From positions 109,943-173,942 of the forward strand of contig JAFSNB010000001.1 of assembly GCA_017447625.1 (NCBI GenBank): a DNA stretch of 64,000 nucleotides, given 5' to 3'. The notes beneath the pieces were generated by a model. It worked only from the letters and a program-made list of their open reading frames with translations. It was not told where the DNA came from and did no database searches. The stretch comes from Bacteroidaceae bacterium. GTDB taxonomy: Bacteria; Bacteroidota; Bacteroidia; Bacteroidales; Bacteroidaceae. How positions within the stretch are numbered: position 1 is the stretch's first letter; each line of letters starts with the position of its first letter. Made by a program: the position numbers and the translations under genes. Below are positions 43,067-51,444 of this stretch, piece by piece.

Positions 43067-45418
43067 ATGAACACCTACCGCCGACTTCTGGCCATCCGGC
43101 TCGTCCGCTTCTGCGCCCTCTGTTTCCTAAGTTGCGGCATCGCTACAACCCCGTCCTTCGCCCAAGCCATAGGCTCCTGGCAGACTTATTCATCATATAC
43201 CATCTGCACGAAGAATATCCCTGTCGGCAACCGCATATATGCCCTCATGGAGAGCAAGCTCATGGCCTACGACACAGAGGACTCCAGCATCCGTACTTGG
43301 GATAACACCAGCGGGCTGAATGACGTCACCGTGAGAGATATCGCATATAGCGAGGAGGCCCAGCGACTCATTATCATATATGACAACTCAAACATAGACC
43401 TCCTGTCTGTTACCGATGACGATGACGTTATAAATATCGCCCACCTGAAACACAGCTCCCTGCAAGGCAAGGAGATAAACAGCGTGTCTGTCAGCGGCAC
43501 CACGGCTTATATCTCTACGGGATTCGGCATTGTACTCGTGGATATGGAAGATGCCATTATCCCCAGCACCTACCAGCTGAACAAGAACGTCAAGGTATCT
43601 ACACTGCTCAACAACTACCTGTACATCAGCACATCTGACGGCATCTGGCGCGGCGACATTGCCGAAAACCTTCAAGACCGCAGCAAATGGGAACAGGTGA
43701 GCGCCGATTATTCACCGACAATGATGTCAGCCTTCGACGGTCGTCTCTTCTTCCGCAACAGCAACAAGATCTATCGCAGCGAAGCCGACGGCACCACATT
43801 CAACGAGATTCAGTCTTTTTCTCCAAAGTATTGGAATATCTCTGACGGATGTCTGATGTACGGAACGGGCACATATACGGTGATGTGGATGAACTGGAAT
43901 ACGCGTGTGGCCTATTCATCGACGTATTCCTGGGAGCAGTTGTCCAAGCAGGGCAACACCTTATGGGCGAGCGACGGCGCCAACGGCCTGCAGGCATATG
44001 AGCTTGACCCCGAAGAGCATACCATCACCCTCGTTACGCCCGGAATACACTACAACAGCCCGCTACACGACTACAGCTACCGCCTGCGTTTCGCCGGCAA
44101 GCGTCTTCTCGTAGCCGGCGGTAACCAGAACTACAGCACGGTGGAACGTCTCGGAACTGCAATGTATCTGGACGACGGCACATGGACAAACTTTGATTAT
44201 GAATCGGCTTCCACAGCCTTCCCGACAGAGCGATACCGCGATGCCACAGCCATAGCGCAAGATCCCGAAGATGACACTCACCATTTCGTTGGAACGGCTC
44301 GTAATGGCATATTCGAGTTCCGCAACGGTCAGTGCGTAGGGCATATAGGCTTGGAAAACAGTCCGCTGAAATCCATCCTTCCAAACAGTTCTAATCCCCA
44401 GAAATATGTCTCTGCCGACGGCTTGTGCTATGACGCCGAAGGAAATCTGTGGATGCTCAACTGCACAGAGGGTAGGCAGGATACTAGCATTCGCGTGCGT
44501 CTTGCAGACGGCACATGGACAGGAATCCCGTGTCCCGAGGTGAAGGATGCTTCAACGTTGGACGGCATCTTCTTCGACAGCCACGGACGTGCGTGGATAA
44601 ACAGCCGCCGTATGTCTCAGCGCGGTGTGCTCATGCTCGACTACAACGGCACAATATCTGTCTCTTCGGACGATCAGCGCTACCTTCGTTCCATCATAAC
44701 CAATCAGGACGGCACCTCATATACGCCGGAGCAGTTCTATTGCATCGCAGAGGATGCCTTAGGGCAGATTTGGATTGGCACAAATCAGGGGCCGTTTGTC
44801 ATCAACGACCCGTCGCAGTTCGCCGATGCAGACTTCATTTTCGAGCAGGTTAAGGTGAACCGCAACGACGGCAGCGGACTCGCCGACTACCTCTTCTCCG
44901 GCACCCCCATCCTCGGGATGGCTATAGACGGAGCTAACCGCAAGTGGTTCGCCACAACCAGCGGTGTTTATCTGGTCAGTGCCGACTGCCAGGAGCAGAT
45001 TGCGCATTTCACCACAGAGAACTCGCCGATGCCATCAGACATCGTCTTTGACATTGCTATCGATGACGACTCCGGCAAGGTGTTCTTCGCCACAGACAAA
45101 GGTGTGTGCAGCTATGTCTCCGATGCAACGACAGCTCTGGAGGAACTGAAATCTGACAGTCTCCTTGTTTATCCCAACCCCGTAGCCCCCGATTATGAAG
45201 GTCCGATTACTGTGCGCGGCCTCACCTACGGGAGCGAGGTGAAGATTGTATCTCCCACAGGTCAGCTCATCTGGAGCGGCGTAAGCAATGGCGGCACCTT
45301 CACTTGGAACGGTTGCGGGCGCAACGGTCGTCGTGTGGCTTCCGGAGTTTATATCATCATCGCCAACACCAGCGACGGCAAGAAAGCCGCCACCGCCCGC
45401 GTCGCAATAATCCGGTAG
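43067..45418 (+). CDS. porZ: PorZ-like two-propeller surface protein (type IX secretion related)
   Basis: 783 aa, close to the length I recall for Porphyromonas PorZ. Hydrophobic N-terminal export segment ending S-F-A-Q-A; then I-G-S-W-Q-T-Y-S-S-Y and consecutive beta-propeller blades (N-T-S-G-L-N-D-V-T-V-R-D-I-A-Y; L-W-M-L-N-C; G-Q-I-W-I-G-T-N-Q-G). The last ~90 residues are a type A T9SS sorting-like domain (L-L-V-Y-P-N-P-V-A, G-x-E-V-K-I-V-S-P-T-G-Q-L-I-W-S-G, R-R-V-A-S-G-V-Y). In T9SS, PorZ works at the cell surface with the sortase to deliver anionic LPS. Here assignment rests on overall architecture. If correct, the genome has a T9SS, consistent with the tail-bearing secreted proteins in the window. 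Confidence 0.75.
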   Translation: MNTYRRLLAIRLVRFCALCFLSCGIATTPSFAQAIGSWQTYSSYTICTKNIPVGNRIYALMESKLMAYDTEDSSIRTWDNTSGLNDVTVRDIAYSEEAQRLIIIYDNSNIDLLSVTDDDDVINIAHLKHSSLQGKEINSVSVSGTTAYISTGFGIVLVDMEDAIIPSTYQLNKNVKVSTLLNNYLYISTSDGIWRGDIAENLQDRSKWEQVSADYSPTMMSAFDGRLFFRNSNKIYRSEADGTTFNEIQSFSPKYWNISDGCLMYGTGTYTVMWMNWNTRVAYSSTYSWEQLSKQGNTLWASDGANGLQAYELDPEEHTITLVTPGIHYNSPLHDYSYRLRFAGKRLLVAGGNQNYSTVERLGTAMYLDDGTWTNFDYESASTAFPTERYRDATAIAQDPEDDTHHFVGTARNGIFEFRNGQCVGHIGLENSPLKSILPNSSNPQKYVSADGLCYDAEGNLWMLNCTEGRQDTSIRVRLADGTWTGIPCPEVKDASTLDGIFFDSHGRAWINSRRMSQRGVLMLDYNGTISVSSDDQRYLRSIITNQDGTSYTPEQFYCIAEDALGQIWIGTNQGPFVINDPSQFADADFIFEQVKVNRNDGSGLADYLFSGTPILGMAIDGANRKWFATTSGVYLVSADCQEQIAHFTTENSPMPSDIVFDIAIDDDSGKVFFATDKGVCSYVSDATTALEELKSDSLLVYPNPVAPDYEGPITVRGLTYGSEVKIVSPTGQLIWSGVSNGGTFTWNGCGRNGRRVASGVYIIIANTSDGKKAATARVAIIR

Positions 45419-45444
45419 GCCCCCTATTATCCCCCGGCGGGGGA
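45419..45444 (+). repeat. family B hairpin abutting the PorZ-like stop codon
   Basis: Stop TAG followed immediately by GCCCCCTATTATCCCCCGGC and GGGGAT; then AT-rich AAATCGTAAAATC repeats (45465-45499) up to the next start. Confidence 0.8.
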
Positions 45445-45499
45445 TGCAGGGCCGCCCAAATCCTTAAATCGTAAAATCTTTAAATCATAAAATCTATTT

Positions 45500-48400
45500 A
45501 TGAAGCGCATATTCTTTTTCCTGGCCGTCTTGTTGACGGTATCTGCGAAGGCTTCCGCAACAGCGGACAAAGACACCCTGCTCACCATTATGCGTGAGGA
45601 ATTACAGGCTGACATGAACGAACTTCAGCGTCAGGAGATAAAGCCTTATTTCATGAGTTTCCGCGCTGCAGACATCTACAGCGTGCAGATAAGCACGTCA
45701 TTCGGAGTCCTGCAGGCCTCGACACACGTGCGTCAGCGGTCGTTCACGCCTCAGATGCGTGTTGGGTCGCCTCAGCTGGATAACTTCAAGTTCGAGACCC
45801 AGGGCAGCGGTTCCGGTCGTGGCGGTTCTGCTTCAACCTTGCCATTGGATTGCTCTTCGCCTGCTGCAATCCGTCAGAATATCTGGACGGAAACATTGCG
45901 CCGCTACAAGATTGCCCAGGATCGCCTGACGCAGGCAATTTCGCGCTCTCAGACGCAGGTCGATAACGAGGATTCCGCCGGTTGCTACTCTCAGGCACCT
46001 GTAGAGACATACTATGAGGAACCGCTTACGAACTTCACTCTTTCCAAAACGAAGATACGCCAGTGGGAAGAGCGCCTCAGCCGTGTGTCGGCCGTGTTCC
46101 GTCAGTGGAAGGACTTCTCAAGTGCTTCGGTCAATCTCGTTTATCAGGCCGAGCGCTCGTGGCTGATAAACACCGAGGGAACGAGCGTTGTGCAGAACCG
46201 CGTGACCGTCCGCGTGATGCTTTCAGCCGAAATGAAGGCAGACGACGGTATGCAGCTGCCGCTCTATGAGGATTTCATGTGCTTCGATATAGACTCACTC
46301 CCGTCGGAGGAGACCCTCGTGGCCTCAGCTCAGCGTATCGGTGAGCGACTTGTGGCTCTGAGCAAGGCTCCGGTGGCTGATCCCTATACCGGCCCGGCCA
46401 TAATGAGCGGCCCGGCCAGCGGCGTCTTCTTCCACGAGATATTCGGTCACCGTCTGGAAGCTCACCGCATGAAGAGCGGCGGACAGACATTCAAGAAGAT
46501 GGTGGGAGACCGCATCCTGCCGGAGACTTTCCAGGTGTTCTGCGACCCGACGCTGGAAAACTACCGCGGTTCTCACCTCTGGGGCAACTACAAGTACGAC
46601 GATGAGGGCGTACGTTCCCGCCGGGTTGATAACGTGGTAAACGGCATCCTGCGCAACTTCCTTGTCAGCCGCGTACCGATTGACGGTTTCCCACAGAGCA
46701 ACGGCCACGGACGTACGGCCAACGGCGGCGACCCGGTCAGCCGCCAGTCCAATCTCATCGTGGAGACAACAAAGACCTACACCGAGGCGCAACTGCGCAA
46801 GATGCTCTGTGACGAGGCCAAACGTCAGGGCAAGGACTACGGATATTACTTCAAGAGCGTCACCTCAGGTTATACGCTTACGGGTGAGGGCGGCAGCCTC
46901 AACTCCTTCAATGTCACCCCGCTTGAGGTGCTGCGGGTCTATGTCGATGGGCGTCCCGACGAGTTGGTGCGTGGCGTTGACATGATAGGCACCCCCCTCT
47001 CCATGTTCTCGAACATCGTTGCAGGAGGCGACACCCCAAGCACCTTCGTCGGGCAGTGCGGTGCCGAGAGCGGATGGGTTCCCGTGACGGCCACCTCACC
47101 GATGATTTATGTAAGCAAGATTGAGACACAGCGACGCGAGAAAGCCCGCAACCTGCCTCCCACCCTGAAAGCTCCCGAGATGGCAAAAGAGCCGACGGCC
47201 GCTCCCTCTACCCAGGCAGAAGAGGATGAAATAATCTTCCGCGCTATGGCAGACGAGATGCGCCGCAATCAGGACAGCCTACAGTTGGGCGCTTACGAAA
47301 AGCCCTTCTACTATAATTATACCATCTCTCACGCCCTACCCTTCCAGACAGTGGCTGAGTTGGGGGCTGTGACCTACTCGCGCCCGTTGCTCTGGCAGTA
47401 CGGTGCGTCGGTGCAGGCTAAGTTGGGAGACTACCACAGCACCAGCGATCAGCGTCCCGAGCAAATGTATTACAACACTGGCTATACATGCCATTCGGAC
47501 TATGACACCCACCGCCGCACCCTCTGGGGATTGACTGACGCCACATATAAGTCTTCAATCCAGTCGCAGGCAAGCAAGAAGAACCGACTGGCAAAATATC
47601 CCCTGCCGCCAGCCGAGGCCGCTCTGGATGATATGCAGAAACTCCCAGCCGTCACGTATGTGACTCCCCGCACGGTAACGACTGTGCCGAAAGAAAAGCT
47701 CGAACAACTGGCCGCTCGCCTCAGCCGCATATTCTTAAATTATCCGACTCTGACCAATTCTCAGGTGAGCATCTACGGACAGCTTCAGGATATCTATCGC
47801 CTTACATCCGAGGGGCAGCGCCTGAAAACTCCCTCCGACTGGCTCGAAGTGAGCGTCAGCGCAAATACCCGCACTGGTGGCGGTGTGCCTATGAGCGACA
47901 CCTTCTATGCACCGTATATCTCCTTCGAGGCTCTTTTGGCAGACTCCGTGGATCTGTATAGACGCATAGTGAAGATGGCCGACCTGCTCATAGCCAGAGC
48001 TGCCGCTCCCACCACCGACGACGATTACTACGCCGGCCCCGTGCTTTTGGAGAGCACACATATCCCCTATAACTTCCTGCAGACATTTGTACAGCCTCTG
48101 TTGAGAGCCGAGCGCAATTACATGCAGAGCTCTGCGCTCAACGCCGCCAAAATCGGGCGCAAAGTCATGGACTCACGACTCACCCTGCGCCAGCTCACCG
48201 ACTCTACCTACAACGGCAAACCTCTCTTTGGCTACTACGCGGTGGATGCATTCGGAGTGCGTCCCCAGGCCTTCACTCTTGTAGAGGACGGAATCCTGCG
48301 CAAGCAGATGTGCGGCCCTGTACCGGCCTTGAAGACCAGCGGCAGCACCGGCAACATGCGCTACTCCAACGACTGGGGCTACAGAGCTCTGAATAACGGC

Positions 48401-48796
48401 ATCAGTCCGGGCGTCTTGCGTCTCACCGCCTCCAAGACACAGTCTATGGCCCGTCTGCGCAAGCAGTTGCTCAAAGCAGCAAAGTCCGAGGGTTACGACT
48501 ACGCCTATATCGTGCGTCGCGACCTTGGGATGACACAAGCTGACCTCTACCGTGTAGATGTGAAGACGGGCAAGGAGACCCTCTACTTCAATCCTAACAT
48601 CTCATTCTCCGCAGACAAATGGCGTCGTCTCGAAGGAATATCCTCCGAGGAGCAGGTGCTCAACACCCGCCAGGTCAACGAGAACGCCATCACCCTCATA
48701 ACTCCTCAGGCTATCCTCTTCGACGGAATCGAGGTTCCGGCTCCGAGCCTGCGCCCCGAAGCTCCGCCCGCCCTGACTTATCCGTTACAAAGGTAG
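45500..48796 (+). CDS. exported tandem TldD/PmbA-like metalloprotease
   Basis: 1098 aa with signal peptide M-K-R-I-F-F-F-L-A-V-L-L-T-V-S-A-K-A-S-A. The first half (to ~560) is a TldD-type unit: H-E-I-F-G-H-R-L-E (His312, Glu313, His317) is the HExxxH zinc motif, followed by D-D-E-G-V-R-S-R-R and N-G-H-G-R and a C-terminal G-x-C-G-A-E-S-G-W-V-P-V-T. The second half (~580-1098) repeats the fold in diverged form (A-G-P-V-L-L-E-S-T, no HExxxH). TldD and PmbA normally act as a cytoplasmic heterodimer; a single exported chain carrying both is a variant I have noted in Bacteroidetes-like sequences. Substrate unknown. Confidence 0.88.
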   Translation: MKRIFFFLAVLLTVSAKASATADKDTLLTIMREELQADMNELQRQEIKPYFMSFRAADIYSVQISTSFGVLQASTHVRQRSFTPQMRVGSPQLDNFKFETQGSGSGRGGSASTLPLDCSSPAAIRQNIWTETLRRYKIAQDRLTQAISRSQTQVDNEDSAGCYSQAPVETYYEEPLTNFTLSKTKIRQWEERLSRVSAVFRQWKDFSSASVNLVYQAERSWLINTEGTSVVQNRVTVRVMLSAEMKADDGMQLPLYEDFMCFDIDSLPSEETLVASAQRIGERLVALSKAPVADPYTGPAIMSGPASGVFFHEIFGHRLEAHRMKSGGQTFKKMVGDRILPETFQVFCDPTLENYRGSHLWGNYKYDDEGVRSRRVDNVVNGILRNFLVSRVPIDGFPQSNGHGRTANGGDPVSRQSNLIVETTKTYTEAQLRKMLCDEAKRQGKDYGYYFKSVTSGYTLTGEGGSLNSFNVTPLEVLRVYVDGRPDELVRGVDMIGTPLSMFSNIVAGGDTPSTFVGQCGAESGWVPVTATSPMIYVSKIETQRREKARNLPPTLKAPEMAKEPTAAPSTQAEEDEIIFRAMADEMRRNQDSLQLGAYEKPFYYNYTISHALPFQTVAELGAVTYSRPLLWQYGASVQAKLGDYHSTSDQRPEQMYYNTGYTCHSDYDTHRRTLWGLTDATYKSSIQSQASKKNRLAKYPLPPAEAALDDMQKLPAVTYVTPRTVTTVPKEKLEQLAARLSRIFLNYPTLTNSQVSIYGQLQDIYRLTSEGQRLKTPSDWLEVSVSANTRTGGGVPMSDTFYAPYISFEALLADSVDLYRRIVKMADLLIARAAAPTTDDDYYAGPVLLESTHIPYNFLQTFVQPLLRAERNYMQSSALNAAKIGRKVMDSRLTLRQLTDSTYNGKPLFGYYAVDAFGVRPQAFTLVEDGILRKQMCGPVPALKTSGSTGNMRYSNDWGYRALNNGISPGVLRLTASKTQSMARLRKQLLKAAKSEGYDYAYIVRRDLGMTQADLYRVDVKTGKETLYFNPNISFSADKWRRLEGISSEEQVLNTRQVNENAITLITPQAILFDGIEVPAPSLRPEAPPALTYPLQR

Positions 48797-48812
48797 AAGA
48801 CCCACCCCCCTG

Positions 48813-48844
48813 CCCCTCCCTGGCCACTTCATTAGGGAGGGGGG
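48813..48844 (+). repeat. terminator-like family A variant after the TldD-like gene
   Basis: CCCCTCCCT / AGGGAGGGG stem around a GGCCACTTCATT loop, 17 bp after the stop. AATTGACAATTGACAG repeats follow (48868-48890). Confidence 0.65.
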
Positions 48845-48884
48845 TAATTAGAGGACCAGACAGGGAATAATTGACAATTGACAG

Positions 48885-50432
48885 TTGATTATTGTGAATA
48901 CAGAGAATTCATCCAGCTATCCTCATTCTGCTCCCTCCCTCACAGGGAGGGCGGGGGGAGAGTCCTTGGGGGTCGAGCCTTCCCTCAAACAACGCACGGC
49001 GAAAGGCCTCATCTGGGGTGGCCTTTCGGGTGGAGTGGTTCAGTTGCTCAACGCCCTGTTCGGGCTTGTGCTGCTTAACCGCCTCTCTCAGGAGGACTAC
49101 GGGATGTTGGCCGTTCTCTACGTGTTCAGCAACGTAGCCGGATGCATTCAGGAGAGTGGTTTCACGGCAGCTCTTGCCAACAAGAAGGAGGCGAGCCACG
49201 AGGACTACAACGCCGTATTCTGGTTCGACGTGATTGTTGGCTCCGTGCTGTATGTAATTCTCTTCTTGACCGCTCCAGCCATAGCGCGGTTCTATCATGA
49301 GCCTGCGCTGACCGTTCTGGCACGCTTTTTCTTCCTCAACTTCTGGATTGTCAGCATCGGAGCGGCCCATTACGCATATATGTTCAGCCACATGATGGTG
49401 AGGCAGAACAGCATCATCAACATGGTCGCCCTCTTAGTCTCCGGCATCATTGGCATCACCCTCGCCTTCTGCGGCCTTGAGTATTGGGCTTTGGCGGTGC
49501 AGAACATCGCCTACGTCACCATAATGATGATTATGCGCTGGTGCTATTCGCCGTGGAGACCTACGCTGCATATCGACCTGCGTCCGGCCTGGCAGATGTG
49601 GGGCTTCTCATGGAAGTTACTGGTGCAGAACCTGTTCCTGCAACTCAACAACAACGTCTTCGGAGTCCTTCTGGGCCGATTCTACACGACCCGAGTGGCA
49701 GGTATCTTCAGCAACGCACGCAAGTGGGACGATATGGCTATTTCCACCATCGGGAGTATGGTTATGGGCGTGGCCCAGCCGACACTCACCCAAGCCGACA
49801 ACGGCGACATGGGCCGTCTGCGCGAGGTGTTCCGCAAGATGCTGCGTTTCATCTGCTTCGTCTCCTTCCCATGTCTGCTCGGTCTGTCGCTTATATCTGA
49901 GGACTTCATCGCCTGCCTGATACCCAAGTGGCACGAGAGTGCACCTCTGCTCTCCACGCTCTGCGTCTATGGGGCGTTTGCTCCAGTGGTGACGCTCTAC
50001 TCGAATCTGGTCATCAGCCGTGGCCGCAGCATGGTGAATCTCGTGAACAGCGTGGTCATCTGCGTTCTGATCTGGGCCGGACTGATAGCTATGCGCTCCT
50101 ATGGAGTTCTGTTCATGACGTGGTTCTATGTCGGGGTGAACACCCTCTGGGTGCTGGTGTGGCAATATTGGGCTCGCCGCCTGATTGGTTTGCGCTTCCG
50201 CGACGCCGCCAGTGACATCCTGCCCTTCTTCCTCTTTGCCGCCGGTGTTATGATACTCTCGTGGTGGCTCACGAGTGCCATGTCTGCAGGCTGGCTGCGC
50301 ATGGGAGTGAAGATTCTCCTTGCCGTAGCCTTTTATCTCGGTCTGCTCTGGGCGTTCGACGCCAAGATTCTCAAAGAAAGTGTAGCATACATTATTAATA
50401 AAAAGAAGGGAAAGGAGGTTTCTGTATGTTAA
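48885..50432 (+). CDS. polysaccharide flippase (MOP/Wzx type)
   Basis: About 515 aa with ~12-14 hydrophobic segments. The conserved start of the family, G-L-I-W-G-G-L-S-G-G-V-V-Q-L-L-N-A-L-F-G, begins at residue ~41; loop motif L-S-Q-E-D-Y-G-M-L-A is typical of RfbX/Wzx exporters that flip lipid-linked oligosaccharides. No ATG exists before the first membrane segment: the frame opens with TTG at 48885 or GTG at 48894, within an ATTGACAATTGACAG repeat, and residues ~16-27 (A-P-S-L-T-G-R-A-G-G-E-S) are a translated family A variant. The start is therefore uncertain. First gene of the 48885-55476 glycan cluster; overlaps the next gene by 7 bp. Confidence 0.88.
   Translation: MIIVNTENSSSYPHSAPSLTGRAGGESLGVEPSLKQRTAKGLIWGGLSGGVVQLLNALFGLVLLNRLSQEDYGMLAVLYVFSNVAGCIQESGFTAALANKKEASHEDYNAVFWFDVIVGSVLYVILFLTAPAIARFYHEPALTVLARFFFLNFWIVSIGAAHYAYMFSHMMVRQNSIINMVALLVSGIIGITLAFCGLEYWALAVQNIAYVTIMMIMRWCYSPWRPTLHIDLRPAWQMWGFSWKLLVQNLFLQLNNNVFGVLLGRFYTTRVAGIFSNARKWDDMAISTIGSMVMGVAQPTLTQADNGDMGRLREVFRKMLRFICFVSFPCLLGLSLISEDFIACLIPKWHESAPLLSTLCVYGAFAPVVTLYSNLVISRGRSMVNLVNSVVICVLIWAGLIAMRSYGVLFMTWFYVGVNTLWVLVWQYWARRLIGLRFRDAASDILPFFLFAAGVMILSWWLTSAMSAGWLRMGVKILLAVAFYLGLLWAFDAKILKESVAYIINKKKGKEVSVC
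48931..48966 (+). repeat. family A variant in the flippase N-terminus
   Basis: CTCCCTCCCTCACAGGGAGG followed by GCGGGGGGAGAGTCC. The closest relative is at 54445-54480, inside the double glycosyltransferase. Confidence 0.8.
50405..50425 (+). promoter_or_regulatory. strong Shine-Dalgarno for the fucosyltransferase-like gene
   Basis: AAAGGAGG ends 8 bases before ATG 50426 and lies inside the flippase coding end. Such a clear SD is uncommon among the genes here. Confidence 0.5.
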
Positions 50433-51412
50433 CCGTTGTACTTGAAGGTGGTTTGGGCAACCGCATGAGAGTGGCCGCTGCCGCAGCAGCCATGGCCGAA
50501 CATCTCAACAGCCCCGTCCGCTGCCTTTGGATGGAGCAGTGGGGCATGCGATGCCGCTTCGACACGCTATTCCAACCCCAAACTGTCAAATCTCTCCCCC
50601 CCACATTTTCCCTCCCCCCCACGGGGGGAGTCGGAGAGGGGCCCGGAGAGGGGCCCGGAGAGGGACCTTCAATGGTCAATGGAAAACGGCTCTTCCAACT
50701 CCGCGACGCCACATGTCTTGAGTCCATCCTTCTGGCTCGGCCGCAGCCGCGCAATCTCCATCTGCCCCGGCTCATCCAGCGCCTGATTTACAAGGATGTA
50801 ATCTTCAGTGAGAAGGTGATGCCGATGCGCATCGATGGCTTTGACTTCCTCGGTTGGGCTCGTGGGGGTGGCAACCGCGTGATCCATGCTTATCGCGATT
50901 TCTACAGATGGGATCCTGCCCTACTCTCGCGCCTGTTTGTGCCACAACCCAGCATACAGAACCTCATTGACGACCGTTGTGTCAACTACTCCCCGCACAC
51001 CATCGGCGTACACATCCGCCGCACAGACAATCAGGAGAGTATCAACGAAAGCCCGCTTGAACTGTTCGAGGAGAAGATTGACAGTCAGATAGCTTTAAAC
51101 GCCGACACCCGCATATATCTGGCCACGGACGACGAGCCGACCAAAGCACACATGAGCGAGCGTTACGGCCAGCGCATCATAACCTCCCACGCCAAAGCCG
51201 ACCGCGAGAGCACCGAAGGCATAGTGGAAGGTCTAGTGGAGATGTACGCCTTGAGTCGCACAGACATCATCTACGGCTCCGCAGGCAGTACCTTCAGCGA
51301 GATGGCCGCCGCCATCGGCAATAAGCCCTTCGAGGTGGTCAGACGCAGCAATGCAGGAGACTATGAGTCTGGGTTGTGGACTCTCCCCCCTGCCGGGCCG
51401 CAAAATCTTTAA
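50426..51412 (+). CDS. GT11-like (alpha-1,2-fucosyltransferase type) glycosyltransferase with repeat insert
   Basis: 328 aa. The N-terminal L-E-G-G-L-G-N-R-M-R glycine loop and I-G-V-H-I-R-R-T-D-N (the H-x-R-R-x-D motif), L-A-T-D-D and G-S-A-G-S-T-F-S-E-M-A-A follow the GT11/GT23 GDP-fucose-binding order. Residues ~57-86 are repeat-coded: S-L-P-P-T (twice, 18-bp units), then a triple G-E-G-P (12-bp tail units), then S-M-V-N-G from a TCAATGGTCAATGG repeat, before the fold resumes at R-L-F-Q-L-R-D. The insert falls between an early beta strand and the next helix. Donor sugar is inferred from family only. Confidence 0.82.
   Translation: MLTVVLEGGLGNRMRVAAAAAAMAEHLNSPVRCLWMEQWGMRCRFDTLFQPQTVKSLPPTFSLPPTGGVGEGPGEGPGEGPSMVNGKRLFQLRDATCLESILLARPQPRNLHLPRLIQRLIYKDVIFSEKVMPMRIDGFDFLGWARGGGNRVIHAYRDFYRWDPALLSRLFVPQPSIQNLIDDRCVNYSPHTIGVHIRRTDNQESINESPLELFEEKIDSQIALNADTRIYLATDDEPTKAHMSERYGQRIITSHAKADRESTEGIVEGLVEMYALSRTDIIYGSAGSTFSEMAAAIGNKPFEVVRRSNAGDYESGLWTLPPAGPQNL
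50594..50667 (+). repeat. family A repeat with doubled head and tripled tail in the fucosyltransferase-like gene
   Basis: Two head units of TCTCCCCCCCAC type, the CTCCCCCCCACGGGGGGAG palindrome and three GGAGAGGGGCCC tail units; TCAATGGTCAATGG follows at 50670. Confidence 0.9.
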
Positions 51413-51444
51413 ATCGTAAAATCTTTAAATCGTAAAATCTCGTT

